This document shows positions 1 to 9,391 of a stretch of 64,000 nucleotides of DNA, in pieces. Origin of the DNA: Marivivens geojensis. Its GTDB lineage: Bacteria; Pseudomonadota; Alphaproteobacteria; Rhodobacterales; Rhodobacteraceae. The position numbers and the translations under genes are program-made. The stretch lies in the NCBI RefSeq assembly GCF_023540835.1, contig NZ_JALKCU010000004.1:91050-155049 (forward strand). Reading direction: 5' to 3'. How positions within the stretch are numbered: position 1 is the stretch's first letter; every line of letters begins with the position of its first letter. The notes under the pieces were generated by a model. The model saw only the letters and a list, made by a program, of their open reading frames with translations, was not told where the DNA came from and searched no databases.

Positions 1-117
1 CGGTAGGGCAGTGTTAAACGCGACTGGGGTTTTGAGCAGGATTGGATCGTCTTCTGCCATGGCGGCGGGTGCTGCCAGTACCAATGCGGATACTGCAAGA
101 GCGGTAAATTTATTCAT
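1..117 (-). CDS. Periplasmic solute-binding protein, probably TRAP DctP type (5' end only)
   Basis: Only the first 39 codons lie in the window; the gene runs off the left edge. They begin with ATG after a strong GGAGGAGA ribosome site and encode a classic Sec signal peptide: Lys near the N-terminus, a hydrophobic core rich in Ala, Val and Leu, and an AMA cleavage box near residue 20. The mature start, ILLKTPVAFNTALP, resembles the first beta strand of TRAP DctP-type binding proteins, and the divergent GntR/FCD regulator is a common neighbour of TRAP operons. The TRAP assignment is an inference from 19 mature residues; an ABC-type binding protein is possible. Confidence 0.6.
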   Translation of the reverse strand, partial: MNKFTALAVSALVLAAPAAMAEDDPILLKTPVAFNTALP

Positions 118-435
118 TGTCTCTCCTCCATTTTAACTTTCGACATTCGGGGTTAGGGGCCGAATGGGATGGAGTGGTAAAAACAATATACCTCTACATT
201 CAGTCAACAATAAAATTTACCACTGTTATTATTTGGGGCGATGTTTTTTCTAAAAAATCGTGCAAAGGGTGTGTGTTGCTGGGGTGCGCTGCGGCTTTGA
301 AGCCGCGTTTTTCTCGCGAAATTTCAACGCTAAAGCGTAGATCTTGGCGCGGAATTGAGCGGCAGCTTGAATTTAGGTCTGGAAAAATTAACTTACCTCT
401 CTACTCTAGACATCCAGCCGAGGAGGGGCCGTCCA
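118..435. promoter_or_regulatory. Divergent promoter region with two inverted-repeat pairs
   Basis: This 318-base spacer separates the solute-binding gene and the GntR regulator. CATTCGG at 144-150 pairs with CCGAATG at 160-166. AGTGGTAAA at 173-181 is repeated inverted as TTTACCACT at 216-224. Between and beyond them the DNA is AT-rich, as expected for promoters. The repeats are plausible operators for the adjacent GntR protein; no gene is seen here. Confidence 0.5.
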
Positions 436-1218
436 ATGGTGAAGCAGAGCGCATTATTCGAACCGATTTCTCACGATTCGGTTGCGGACGCGGTGGTTCA
501 TCAGATCGAAACGATGATCGTGAACGGCATCCTGAAAGAGGGAGCACGTTTACCGTCCGAACGCGAAATGGCCGAACGGCTAGAGGTGTCGCGCCCCAAA
601 TTACGTGAGGCTCTCAAGCAGCTCGAAGACGAAGGCTTGTTGATCGTTCGTCACGGCGAAGGGTCGTTTATCGCGCAGTTAACCGGGACGGCGATGACGC
701 CAGCGTTCCTTGATCTTTATGCGCGTCATCCTGCAGCGTTTTACGATTATCTTGAATATCGCCGCGAACAAGAAGCCTTTGCCGCGCGGCTTGCTGCACA
801 GCGCGCAACCAAGACCGATAAGGACATCATTGCGTCGATCTTGGATCGCATGGTTTTGGCGCATGAGGATCAAGATCTAGAAGCATCAAAGGTTGCGGAC
901 ATCAGTTTTCACGCGGCGGTAGCGGATGCGAGCAACAACTCCACGCTCATTCATATGATGGCGTCGATCTATGATCTGACTCGTAGAGGGGTGTTCTACA
1001 ACCGCAATTTCTTGCGCACGATTGATACGGCGGGAGATCAATTGCTGGAGCAACACAAGGCCATCGCCGAGGCGATTTTTGCGAGCGACCCCGTTGCCGC
1101 TGAAACCGCAGCACGCGCCCATATCGACTTTGTCGAGGCATCGTTTCGGATGGGGCATGATCGGGAACAGCGTGAACGTATGGCAGAGAAGCGTAAATTG
1201 CTTTGGGAAAAGCGTTGA
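436..1218 (+). CDS. GntR-family transcriptional regulator, FadR/FCD subgroup
   Basis: A 260-aa regulator. Residues about 15-82 form the winged helix-turn-helix (PSEREMAERLEVSRPKLREAL is the GntR signature), and about 110-240 an all-helical FCD ligand domain with conserved acidic and His positions (DISFHAAVA, QHKAIAEAI, ARAHIDFV) typical of metal-binding FCD proteins that sense small organic acids. The ATG at 436 was chosen because GAGGAGGGG ends 8 bases before it; an in-frame ATG at 355 has no ribosome site. It is divergent from the solute-binding gene and most likely controls that transport operon. The ligand is unknown. Confidence 0.85.
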   Translation: MVKQSALFEPISHDSVADAVVHQIETMIVNGILKEGARLPSEREMAERLEVSRPKLREALKQLEDEGLLIVRHGEGSFIAQLTGTAMTPAFLDLYARHPAAFYDYLEYRREQEAFAARLAAQRATKTDKDIIASILDRMVLAHEDQDLEASKVADISFHAAVADASNNSTLIHMMASIYDLTRRGVFYNRNFLRTIDTAGDQLLEQHKAIAEAIFASDPVAAETAARAHIDFVEASFRMGHDREQRERMAEKRKLLWEKR

Positions 1219-1340
1219 CGGTGTTTCGAATAATTAACGGGACAAATTCTAAATTTGCCTTAGGTTGACGCCTGTTCGGTCACCCCGCCGTCATGGGGCC
1301 AGAAGAGAACCAGTTGGAAGGGAGGCTGACTGTCGTTCGT

Positions 1341-2453
1341 ATGGAGTTCGTAGAGTTTTCTCATAACCTTTGGCTGATAGTGGCATCCTTTGCGGTGGCG
1401 CTCATGGCGGGCTTTACAGGCCTCAGCCTTACAAATGGGTTGTCTACCTATTCATATACACGGCGCAAAATCGCGATTTCGTTTGCGGCGATTGCACTGG
1501 GTGGCGGCATTTGGTCGATGCATTTTGTGGCTATGCTAGGGCTGCAGTTGCCGTTTGTGTTCTACTACGACGCGGCTGTAACGCTGACCTCAGCGCTCGT
1601 TGCGATCCTTGTCGTTGGTACGGCGCTTTTGATTTTGCACTTTGGCACACGTACGCGGGCCAAACTGTTGCTCGCCGGTGTGATCGTTGGGGTTGGGATC
1701 GGCGCAATGCATTATATTGGCATGGCCGCTCTCGAATTGTGTCGGGCGGTTTATACGCCGCTCGGTATCGTGATCTCGATCATCGCATCCTGTGTGCTCA
1801 GTGTGGTTGCTTTTGGTATCGCATACGGTCGGCGCAATCGGCGGAACATTTTGCTGGGAACCGTTGTATTTGGCGTAGCGGTCTGTGGTGTGCATTTCGT
1901 TGCCATAGCGGGGACTAACTTTGTCCAGATGATGGTGACGTCGCAGGTCGGTCCGATGATTGGGAACGAGACTTTGGCGATTGGAGTCGTATTGTCGAGC
2001 TTTGCGCTGTGCGGGGCGTTTTTGCTTTCGACGACCACCTTTTTGCCGACAGAGACTGCCATTGCGACTAAGGCGGCCGAAGCGCTACCTGTCGACGAGG
2101 TACCAGTAGCGCCACCGGTAGCGACGCGACAGATTCCCTATGAAAGAGATGGACGCACGCAGTTCGTTGATGCCTCTGATGTGGCAGCGATCCGTGCAGA
2201 AGGCCACTATACCTATATCTACACCAAATCTGGTCAGTTCTTCTGTGCGTGGTCGATCGCCGATGCCACGAAGCGTCTTGCGACTTCGAATTTTATAAAG
2301 ACCCACCGTAGCTATCTGGTCAACCCGTCGATGGTCACTGGCTTTGAACGGTTGAAGGATACGGGCGTCTGTTACTTTAATCTTAGCGAACTTCCGAAGG
2401 TTCCGGTGAGCCGTTCGCAACTCAAACCCGTGCGTGACGTTTTGGGCGTTTAA
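1341..2453 (+). CDS. coxC: CoxC-like MHYT-domain membrane sensor with C-terminal LytTR DNA-binding domain
   Basis: A 370-aa integral membrane regulator. Six to seven membrane helices (residues 8-235) carry three MHYT motifs: MHF at 60-62, MHYIGM at 123-128 and VHFVA at 184-188. These are proposed to bind metal and sense diatomic gases. A linker leads to a LytTR domain (about 265-368) with HRSYLVN and VPVSRSQL. This architecture is that of CoxC/CoxH from the carboxidotroph Oligotropha, and the gene lies directly before coxM, so it is probably the CO-responsive regulator of the operon. The ATG at 1341 follows GGAAGGGAGG at a long spacing; an ATG at 1293 in the same frame lacks a ribosome site. 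The gas-sensing role is inferred. Confidence 0.85.
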   Translation: MEFVEFSHNLWLIVASFAVALMAGFTGLSLTNGLSTYSYTRRKIAISFAAIALGGGIWSMHFVAMLGLQLPFVFYYDAAVTLTSALVAILVVGTALLILHFGTRTRAKLLLAGVIVGVGIGAMHYIGMAALELCRAVYTPLGIVISIIASCVLSVVAFGIAYGRRNRRNILLGTVVFGVAVCGVHFVAIAGTNFVQMMVTSQVGPMIGNETLAIGVVLSSFALCGAFLLSTTTFLPTETAIATKAAEALPVDEVPVAPPVATRQIPYERDGRTQFVDASDVAAIRAEGHYTYIYTKSGQFFCAWSIADATKRLATSNFIKTHRSYLVNPSMVTGFERLKDTGVCYFNLSELPKVPVSRSQLKPVRDVLGV

Positions 2454-2456
2454 CGC

Positions 2457-2491
2457 ATTCGCATTTCGTGCGGGCCTATTCGCATTTCGTG
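2457..2491 (+). promoter_or_regulatory. Tandem 14-bp direct repeat ahead of coxM, likely LytTR binding site
   Basis: ATTCGCATTTCGTG occurs at 2457-2470 and again, identically, at 2478-2491. The start-to-start distance is 21 bp, two helical turns, which is the usual spacing of paired LytTR sites such as those of AgrA and VirR. The repeats lie about 100 bp before the coxM start and just after the LytTR regulator gene. Confidence 0.7.
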
Positions 2492-2588
2492 AAATTTTCC
2501 TCGTTTTTCGCTGACGAACCGCTGACGGCGGTGTGCTTCGGTATGCAGTCTCCTCCCATCCGATCATTACCGGCAGGGAGGGCCACTA

Positions 2589-3443
2589 ATGATTCCAGCC
2601 TCATTCGATTACCATCGACCATCCGACATGGACGGGGTCATCGCGCTCTTGAACGAGCATGGTGACGACGCTCGTGTTTTGGCCGGTGGGCATAGCCTCA
2701 TCCCGATGATGAAGCTCCGTATGGCCGAGGTCCCGCACCTCATCGACCTTCAAGCCGTCGACAGCCTACGCGGAATTTCCATCAACGGATCGCGTGTCAC
2801 CATCGGCGCGATGGTCACACAGCACGACATCATCAACCACGCTGAACTTGCGAAAGTTGCGCCGATCATGCGTGAGACATCGCTGCAGATTGCGGACCCT
2901 CAGGTGCGCTACATGGGTACCGTCGGCGGTAACGTCGCGAACGGCGATCCGGGTAATGACATGCCCGGCCTCATGCAGTGTCTCGATGCGACGCTGCATC
3001 TTGTCGGTCCGGATGGCACCCGAGAGGTTGCTGCGCGTGACTACTACGAAGCGGCCTATGTCACTGCACGCGAAGAGGACGAAGTGCTCACCGCGATCAG
3101 CTTTGACGCGCTGTCGGGTGGGTATTCCTATGAAAAGCAAAAGCGCAAGATTGGTGACTATGCCACTGCTGCTGCTGCCGTGACCATCCAAACGTCGGGC
3201 GGCAAGGTGTCTAGCGCATCCATTGCGATGACAAACCTTAGCGACGTGCCTGTTTGGTCCGAAGCTGCTGCCAACGCGATCATCGGAACGGCATGTGATG
3301 CAGATGCGGTGAAGGCCGCTGTCAACGCCATGCTCGATGACATTGATCCAACCGAAGACAACCGCGGGCCAGTTGCGTTCAAACGCCATGTGGCCGGCAT
3401 CATCCTCACTCGCGCGATCACCCGCGCTTGGGACCGCGCGTAA
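2589..3443 (+). CDS. coxM: Aerobic carbon monoxide dehydrogenase, medium FAD subunit
   Basis: A 284-aa flavoprotein subunit of the (CoxLMS)2 Mo-Cu CO dehydrogenase. It relays electrons from the iron-sulfur subunit via FAD to the quinone pool. The two FAD motifs are in place: AGGHS at 32-36 and TVGGN at 111-115, the same positions as I recall for Oligotropha CoxM, followed by ANGDPGND. Length is usual for the family. It is the first gene of the structural set, 10 bases before coxS, and follows the predicted regulator site. The ribosome site is a purine-rich GGCAGGGAGG. The enzyme faces the cytoplasm and associates with the inner membrane. Confidence 0.95.
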   Translation: MIPASFDYHRPSDMDGVIALLNEHGDDARVLAGGHSLIPMMKLRMAEVPHLIDLQAVDSLRGISINGSRVTIGAMVTQHDIINHAELAKVAPIMRETSLQIADPQVRYMGTVGGNVANGDPGNDMPGLMQCLDATLHLVGPDGTREVAARDYYEAAYVTAREEDEVLTAISFDALSGGYSYEKQKRKIGDYATAAAAVTIQTSGGKVSSASIAMTNLSDVPVWSEAAANAIIGTACDADAVKAAVNAMLDDIDPTEDNRGPVAFKRHVAGIILTRAITRAWDRA

Positions 3444-3453
3444 GGAGAGACCC

Positions 3454-3948
3454 ATGTCAAACAAGATGCACATCAAACTCAACGTGAACGGCGAGGGCCA
3501 TGAATTTTTGGCCGAACCGCGCGAATTGCTGATCTATACGCTGCGCGAACGTCTCAATATCACGGGCCCACACATTGGCTGCGAAACATCCCACTGTGGC
3601 GCTTGCACTGTGACCATCAACGGTAAGTCGGTCAAAGCATGCACCATGTTCGTGGCCCAAGCCGACGGCGCAGACATTACGACCATCGAAGGTCTGGGCG
3701 GCCCCGACAACATGCACGTCCTGCAAGAAGCGTTTCGTGAACATCACGGGCTTCAGTGCGGGTATTGCACACCGGGCATGATCACTCGGGCGTCGAAGTT
3801 GCTCGAAGAGAACCCGAACCCCACCGAAGAAGAGGTTCGCTTTGGCATGGCAGGGAATATCTGCCGCTGCACAGGCTACCAGAACATCGTGAAATCCATC
3901 CTTGCCGCTGCAAGCGAGCTGAACGCCGCGAAGGAGGCCGCAGAATGA
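3454..3948 (+). CDS. coxS: Aerobic carbon monoxide dehydrogenase, small [2Fe-2S] subunit
   Basis: A 164-aa protein carrying two [2Fe-2S] clusters. The plant-ferredoxin-like N-terminal cluster uses Cys 43, 48, 51 and 63 ([10 protein letters not shown]...AC). The all-helical C-terminal cluster uses Cys 102, 105, 137 and 139 (CGYC...CRC). All eight ligands are present. It passes electrons from the Mo-Cu site in CoxL to FAD in CoxM. The ATG at 3454 is preceded by TAAGGAGAG, which also holds the coxM stop. The gene overlaps coxL by four bases (ATGA), indicating translational coupling and equal subunit output. Confidence 0.96.
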   Translation: MSNKMHIKLNVNGEGHEFLAEPRELLIYTLRERLNITGPHIGCETSHCGACTVTINGKSVKACTMFVAQADGADITTIEGLGGPDNMHVLQEAFREHHGLQCGYCTPGMITRASKLLEENPNPTEEEVRFGMAGNICRCTGYQNIVKSILAAASELNAAKEAAE

Positions 3949-6362
3949 AAGACCTGAACGAAGATCAAGTAGAGCGTTCCGCCAACCTCAAAGGTATGGG
4001 CTGTTCGCGCAAGCGGGTTGAGGACGCGCGCTTCACCCAAGGCAAAGGCAACTACGTCGATGACGTTAAGCTGCCCGGTATGTTGCACGGTGATTTCGTC
4101 CGTTCGCCCTATGCCCACGCACGGATCAAATCCATTGATACGTCCAAAGCGATGGCACTGGACGGCGTGATTGCTGTTCTCACCGCCGCGGATCTCGCGC
4201 CACTTAATCTGCATTGGATGCCGACCCTTGCGGGCGACAAACAGATGGTTCTGGCGGACGGTAAAGTTCTGTTCCAAGGCCAAGAAGTTGCTTTCGTCGT
4301 CGCCAAAGACCGCTTTATCGCTGCGGATGCGGTTGAGCTGGTTGAGGTTGATTACGAAGAACTGCCCGTGATCGTGAACCCGTTTGAGGCGCTGGAATCC
4401 GATGTGGTTCTGCGTGAAGATATCGCCGACCAAAAGGAAGGCGCACACGGTCCGCGCAAACATCACAACCATATTTTTACCTGGGAAGCAGGTGAAGAGG
4501 CCGCAACAAACGACGTGATCGACAACGCCGAGGTCGTGGCAACGGAAACCATGTATTACCACCGCACGCACCCGTGCCCGCTGGAAACTTGCGGTTCGGT
4601 TGCGTCGATGGACAAGGTGAATGGCAAGCTCACAGTTTGGGGCACATTCCAAGCACCACACGTTGTGCGCACCGTTGCCTCCCTTTTGTCTGGGATCGAA
4701 GAGCACAATATCCGTGTCATTTCCCCCGACATTGGCGGCGGCTTTGGTAACAAAGTGGGCGTTTACCCAGGCTACGTTTGCTCTATCGTGGCGTCTATCG
4801 TCACTGGTAAGCCGGTGAAGTGGATTGAGGATCGTATGGAAAACCTCATGTCCACTGCCTTTGCTCGCGACTACTGGATGACCGGTAAGATCGCCGCGAC
4901 CAAAGACGGCAAAATCACCGGCCTGCATTGCCATGTGACCGCTGACCACGGCGCGTTCGACGCTTGTGCGGACCCGACCAAGTTCCCTGCAGGTTTCATG
5001 AATATCTGCACAGGGTCTTATGACATTCCGACTGCTTACCTTGCGGTTGATGGTGTCTACACAAACAAAGCACCGGGTGGCGTGTCCTACCGTTGTTCGT
5101 TCCGTGTGACGGAAGCTGTCTATTTCATCGAACGTATGATTGAGGTTCTCGCGATCGAGTTGAACATGGACGCTGCAGAGCTGCGTCGGATCAACTTTAT
5201 CAAGAAAGACCAGTTCCCGTATCAGTCGGCTCTTGGCTGGGAATATGACTCGGGCGACTATCATACGGCATGGGACAAAGCGCTCAAAGCGGTCGACTAC
5301 GAAGGGCTCCGCAAAGAGCAGGCCGAGCGTGTCGAAGCGTTCAAGCGTGGCGAAACCCGTTCGATCATGGGCATTGGATTGACGTTCTTTACCGAGATCG
5401 TCGGTGCTGGCCCTGTGAAGAACTGCGATATCCTCGGTATGGGGATGTTCGATAGCTGTGAAATCCGCATTCACCCGACAGGGTCGGCGATTGCGCGTCT
5501 GGGCACGATTTCACAGGGTCAGGGTCACGCGACAACCTTCGCGCAGATCCTTGCGTCCGAGATTGGTCTGCCAGCGGATAGCATCACCATCGAAGAAGGT
5601 GACACCGACACGGCCCCCTATGGTCTAGGGACCTACGGGTCACGTTCGACCCCAGTTGCTGGTGCGGCGACGGCTCTTGCGGGGCGTAAAATCCGTGCGA
5701 AAGCGCAGATGATCGCGGCTTACCTTCTCGAAGTGCATGACGACGACCTTGAATGGGACATCGACCGCTTTGTCGTGAAAGGCGCGCCTGAACGGTTCAA
5801 GACCATGAAGGAAATTGCATATGCGGCTTACAATCAGGCCATTCCGGGTGTTGAACCGGGTCTAGAGGCGGTCAGCTATTACGATCCGCCAAACATGACT
5901 TACCCGTTCGGGGCTTACGTCTGTGTCATGGATATTGACGTAGATACCGGTGTTCAAACCATCCGTCGTTTCTATGCGCTGGATGACTGTGGCACCCGTA
6001 TTAACCCGATGATCATTGAGGGTCAGGTACATGGTGGTCTGACCGAAGCTCTCGCCGTCGCACTGGGTCAAGAAATTGCCTACGACGATATGGGTAACGT
6101 AAAGACGGGGACGTTAATGGACTTCTTCCTGCCAACCGCATGGGAAGTGCCAAACTACGAAACCGATCACACCGTTACCCCGTCCCCGCACCACCCAATC
6201 GGTGCAAAGGGCGTAGGCGAAAGCCCGCACGTCGGTGGTGTCCCGTGCTTCTCTAACGCTGTGAATGACGCCTTCCGCGCATTCGGCAACCGTCACACCC
6301 ACATGCCGCACGATCATTGGCGGATTTGGCAGACGGCGAACAAGCTCGGTCTGCACGGCTAA
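3945..6362 (+). CDS. coxL: Aerobic carbon monoxide dehydrogenase, large Mo-Cu subunit, form I
   Basis: An 805-aa catalytic subunit that oxidises CO to CO2 at a Mo-S-Cu centre with molybdopterin cytosine dinucleotide. The active-site loop reads VSYRCSFR with the Cu-ligand Cys at residue 384; this is the form I signature of true CO dehydrogenases, not the AYRGAGR of form II enzymes. The loop has Ser where the published consensus has Ala. The catalytic Glu is at 759 in [10 protein letters not shown], near the C-terminus as expected. Both residues sit four positions lower than in the Oligotropha protein (388 and 763, from memory). The start at 3945 is supported by AAGGAGG at 3931-3937. Confidence 0.96.
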   Translation: MKDLNEDQVERSANLKGMGCSRKRVEDARFTQGKGNYVDDVKLPGMLHGDFVRSPYAHARIKSIDTSKAMALDGVIAVLTAADLAPLNLHWMPTLAGDKQMVLADGKVLFQGQEVAFVVAKDRFIAADAVELVEVDYEELPVIVNPFEALESDVVLREDIADQKEGAHGPRKHHNHIFTWEAGEEAATNDVIDNAEVVATETMYYHRTHPCPLETCGSVASMDKVNGKLTVWGTFQAPHVVRTVASLLSGIEEHNIRVISPDIGGGFGNKVGVYPGYVCSIVASIVTGKPVKWIEDRMENLMSTAFARDYWMTGKIAATKDGKITGLHCHVTADHGAFDACADPTKFPAGFMNICTGSYDIPTAYLAVDGVYTNKAPGGVSYRCSFRVTEAVYFIERMIEVLAIELNMDAAELRRINFIKKDQFPYQSALGWEYDSGDYHTAWDKALKAVDYEGLRKEQAERVEAFKRGETRSIMGIGLTFFTEIVGAGPVKNCDILGMGMFDSCEIRIHPTGSAIARLGTISQGQGHATTFAQILASEIGLPADSITIEEGDTDTAPYGLGTYGSRSTPVAGAATALAGRKIRAKAQMIAAYLLEVHDDDLEWDIDRFVVKGAPERFKTMKEIAYAAYNQAIPGVEPGLEAVSYYDPPNMTYPFGAYVCVMDIDVDTGVQTIRRFYALDDCGTRINPMIIEGQVHGGLTEALAVALGQEIAYDDMGNVKTGTLMDFFLPTAWEVPNYETDHTVTPSPHHPIGAKGVGESPHVGGVPCFSNAVNDAFRAFGNRHTHMPHDHWRIWQTANKLGLHG

Positions 6363-6415
6363 ATCGGAACGGGCTGCCCTGTCATGGGGCGGCCCACCTT
6401 TGATGGGTTGAAGTC

Positions 6416-7288
6416 ATGGATTGCACTGCACTCAAAACCGCTATGGCGGAACAGGGATATGTTGCCTCTGATGATCTGGCTATGGCTGTTCATCTGGCGC
6501 TTGCCCTTGGCCGTCCGCTGCTGCTCGAAGGTGCGGCAGGTGTTGGGAAGACTGAGATCGCGCGGGTTTTGGCATCAGTTCAGGACACAAAGTTGATCCG
6601 CCTTCAGTGCTATGAGGGTTTGGACGCGTCGCAATCCATCTATGAGTGGAACTACCAAAAGCAGCTCCTTTCGATCCGCGCCGCCGCAGAAAGTGGAACC
6701 GCGAAAGAGGCTGAGGCACGGATTTTTTCCGAAGAATTTCTACTGGAGCGTCCGCTGTTGGCCGCGATCCGTCAGGACAAGGCGCCTATTTTGCTGGTCG
6801 ATGAAATTGATCGTGCGGATGAAGAATTCGAAGCCTATCTCCTCGAAATTCTATCAGATTTCCAGATTACGATCCCTGAACTAGGCACTATTCCAGCCAA
6901 ATCGCGCCCCGTTGTGATTCTGACCGCCAATGGGACCCGTGACTTGTCGGATGCGCTGCGGCGGCGCTGCCTTTATGCGCATGTGGGCTATCCTGACCGA
7001 CATACAGAACTATCGATCCTCAAGGCACGTTGTCCTGATGTAGAGGCGCATCTTGCCAATCAGATCATCGGTTTTGTGCAAAGCTTGCGCAAAGAACAGC
7101 TGGAAAAGACGCCGGGCATTGCTGAGATGCTCGATTTCGCAGCGGCGTTGATGGGCCTTGGCGTCAATGATCTGACCCACGATCCAGCGATCTTGCAGGC
7201 GACGATGGCGACGCTTTTGAAAACAGAGAGTGACCGTTTCAATATCACGACTGAGATCACCCAACGGATCGCGGGGAAAGCGGCATGA
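6416..7288 (+). CDS. coxD: CoxD, MoxR-type AAA+ ATPase for CO dehydrogenase active-site maturation
   Basis: A 290-aa AAA+ ATPase of the MoxR group. Walker A is GAAGVGKT at 39-46, Walker B ILLVDEID at 125-132, and the sensor region TANGTRDLSDALRRRCLY follows. In Oligotropha, CoxD is needed to insert sulfur and then copper into the Mo site of CoxL, acting with the VWA protein CoxE. It starts 54 bases after coxL and overlaps coxE by four bases, as expected for an ATPase-VWA chaperone pair. The ribosome site is weak. Confidence 0.92.
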   Translation: MDCTALKTAMAEQGYVASDDLAMAVHLALALGRPLLLEGAAGVGKTEIARVLASVQDTKLIRLQCYEGLDASQSIYEWNYQKQLLSIRAAAESGTAKEAEARIFSEEFLLERPLLAAIRQDKAPILLVDEIDRADEEFEAYLLEILSDFQITIPELGTIPAKSRPVVILTANGTRDLSDALRRRCLYAHVGYPDRHTELSILKARCPDVEAHLANQIIGFVQSLRKEQLEKTPGIAEMLDFAAALMGLGVNDLTHDPAILQATMATLLKTESDRFNITTEITQRIAGKAA

Positions 7289-8466
7289 CGCGGGTCACGA
7301 AATTCTCTGGCCGTGATGCTGGTCCTTCTGCGCGTATGGCAGGATTTATGGCGCATTTGCGGGACAATGGATTGCGCGTTGGGGTAAGTGAGGCTGACGC
7401 TGCACTTTCTGCACTTACTCAGGTCGATGCATACGACCCAATCCAATCGCGCTGTGCGCTCAAGGCGGTGCTGACGGGGTGCGCCGAAGAAAACGCGCGT
7501 TTTGACGACCTTTTTGACAGTTTCTGGATGAACGGAGGCAAGGTGAAAGAGCGGGTCATGCCATCGCTCAACAGTTTGTCGGACAGCGTTCATTCTTCGC
7601 GCTCCGCAGAGGGCGAACAGGCGGGCGGTGGAGCGGGAGAAGCCACCGCCCCCGACGGATCAGACGGCGAGGCGGATGCCGACGGTGAAGGCAAACTCGT
7701 CGCTACGACCCTGCGCCAAAAGATGAAGCGGGACCTGCGGGATGTGGTCCAAACCGACGACATCCGAGAGGCAGAAGAGATTGCGCGTCGGCTGGGGATT
7801 GCCTTGCGGCACCGTCGGTCACGGCGTCGCAAAGCTGCGCAAAAGGGTGATCGGATCCATTTTCGAAAACTCATCCGGCAGAGCCTTCAGACTGGGGGCG
7901 AACCCATTCGGTTGCCCAAGAAATCACGCCCTGATCGGCCGCAAAAGATTGTGGCAATCTGCGATGTGTCGGGGTCTATGACGCTCTATGCGCAAGTATT
8001 TCTGGCTTTTATCGCAGGGTTGATGCGGTCGGATGATACGGCGGATGCCTATCTGTTTCACACCCGACTTGTTCGTATTGCAGAAGCGTTGCGTGATCGC
8101 GATCCGCTGCGGGCTTTGGGTCGTTTGTCAGTTCTAGCTGATGGATTTGGCGGGGGATCAAAGATCGGCGAGTCCCTTATGCAGTTTTCACGAACTTATG
8201 CCCGTAAATTTGTAGACGGTCGGACGGTCGTGATGATCCTGTCAGACGGGTATGACACTGGATCGGCCAGTGAATTGGGCGAGGCGATGCGCCTATTGAA
8301 AAAACGTGGCTGCAAAGTGATTTGGCTTAACCCTTTGAAAGGTTGGGACGATTACGAACCCGTAGCCGCCGGAATGGCTGCCGCACTCCCTTACATTGAT
8401 CTCTTCCGTCCTGCCAATCGGCTGGCTGATCTTGCCGCCCTCGAACCGGAGTTAATGCGCCTATGA
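7285..8466 (+). CDS. coxE: CoxE, von Willebrand factor A domain maturation partner of CoxD
   Basis: A 393-aa VWA-containing protein. The MIDAS motif is D227-V-S229-G-S231 (CDVSGSM), with the later Asp in LSDGYDTG completing the metal site. Residues about 105-140 are a low-complexity Gly/Glu/Asp linker, and 140-200 is a basic helical stretch. VWA proteins paired with MoxR ATPases act as substrate adaptors; here the substrate is expected to be CoxL during sulfur and copper insertion. It overlaps both coxD and coxF by four bases. Confidence 0.92.
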   Translation: MTRVTKFSGRDAGPSARMAGFMAHLRDNGLRVGVSEADAALSALTQVDAYDPIQSRCALKAVLTGCAEENARFDDLFDSFWMNGGKVKERVMPSLNSLSDSVHSSRSAEGEQAGGGAGEATAPDGSDGEADADGEGKLVATTLRQKMKRDLRDVVQTDDIREAEEIARRLGIALRHRRSRRRKAAQKGDRIHFRKLIRQSLQTGGEPIRLPKKSRPDRPQKIVAICDVSGSMTLYAQVFLAFIAGLMRSDDTADAYLFHTRLVRIAEALRDRDPLRALGRLSVLADGFGGGSKIGESLMQFSRTYARKFVDGRTVVMILSDGYDTGSASELGEAMRLLKKRGCKVIWLNPLKGWDDYEPVAAGMAAALPYIDLFRPANRLADLAALEPELMRL

Positions 8467-9263
8467 TGACCGCTAAATTCTCTGACACGACGTTACAAGA
8501 CCTCGCTCAAACGCTGTCCGAGCGGGGGGAACCCTATGCGATTGCCACTGTCATTCGAACGGTTGGCCTGACGGCGGCCAAACCAGGGGCAAAGGCGATC
8601 CTCAACCACGAAGGCCAGATCATCGAAGGTTGGATTGGCGGCGGTTGTGTTCGTTCCGCGTTGACCAAGGCGGCCATAAAAGCTCTGGAGGCGGGAGAAC
8701 CTCAACTGATCTCTTTGGCTCCGGCAGAGGTGTTGGCCGATTTGGCGGTTGAGGCGGGAACAGAGGTGAATGGCGTCCGTTACGCCCGCAATGGCTGCCC
8801 GTCGAAGGGATCGCTGGATATTTTTGTGGAGCCCGTTTTGCCGATGCCTGAATTGTTCATCTACGGTGTCTCTCCTGTGGCCCGTGCCCTTGCCAGTCTC
8901 GCGCCGCGTTTTCAGTGGTCGGTTGAAACCGTGTCTGCAGAGGATGGCGCAAAACCACTGCCTCAGGGTGCCCGCCGAATGATTATCGTTGCGACCCAAG
9001 GGAAGGATGACATTGCCGCGTTGAGTGCGGCATTGGCAACAGATGCAGAGCACATCGGATTTGTGGCGAGCCGCAAAAAATGGGCCGCACTTTCCGAAAA
9101 ACTGCAGAGTTCAGGTGTAACAGAGACTGATTTGGCGCGGGTCCAGGCCCCTGCTGGTCTCGCCATTGATGCGGTGACACCTGATGAGATTGCGCTGTCG
9201 ATCCTTGCTCAACTCACGCAGTTGCGCCGCGCAAAACATCGGACGGAGGATGACAATGTCTGA
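8463..9263 (+). CDS. coxF: CoxF, XdhC/CoxI-family maturation factor
   Basis: A 266-aa member of the XdhC family, which binds molybdenum cofactor and hands it to xanthine dehydrogenase-like enzymes in a sulfurated form. The N-terminal XdhC/CoxI region contains the characteristic WIGGGCVRSA at 57-66 and a second conserved Cys in NGCPSKGSLDIFVEP; a Rossmann-like half follows (LFIYGVSPVARAL). Within the cox operon it is expected to deliver cofactor to CoxL. It starts by ATGA overlap with coxE and ends inside the start of the 40-codon ORF. Confidence 0.88.
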   Translation: MMTAKFSDTTLQDLAQTLSERGEPYAIATVIRTVGLTAAKPGAKAILNHEGQIIEGWIGGGCVRSALTKAAIKALEAGEPQLISLAPAEVLADLAVEAGTEVNGVRYARNGCPSKGSLDIFVEPVLPMPELFIYGVSPVARALASLAPRFQWSVETVSAEDGAKPLPQGARRMIIVATQGKDDIAALSAALATDAEHIGFVASRKKWAALSEKLQSSGVTETDLARVQAPAGLAIDAVTPDEIALSILAQLTQLRRAKHRTEDDNV

Positions 9264-9378
9264 TCCAAATCCAACTGAAAAAACCGCGCTCCAGCGGTTG
9301 GTAGAAGCCGTGAAATCCCGCCCACTGACGCCCGAACAAGCGGCAGTTTTGGCGACCGTGAAATTCCCTTGTTGTTGA
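9256..9378 (+). CDS. Small 40-aa protein with C-terminal Cys-Cys in the cox operon
   Basis: A short ORF that starts 8 bases inside the coxF 3' end, preceded by CGGAGGA at 9244-9250, and ends 13 bases before coxG, so the operon has no other room at this point. The product is helical and charged, with LTPEQAAVLATVKFP ending in two adjacent cysteines as the last residues. I know no assigned function. The Cys-Cys tail and the position among cofactor-insertion genes make a metal- or sulfur-handling accessory role plausible, but this is inference. Coding is supported by the ribosome site, tight coupling and the lack of spacer DNA. Confidence 0.65.
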   Translation: MSDPNPTEKTALQRLVEAVKSRPLTPEQAAVLATVKFPCC

Positions 9379-9391
9379 AAAGGACAAACTG

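Noticed and set aside
3876..5474. 532-codon minus-strand ORF
   Set aside because: Antisense to coxL, which has all family motifs; third-position bias of coxL suppresses stops on the other strand.
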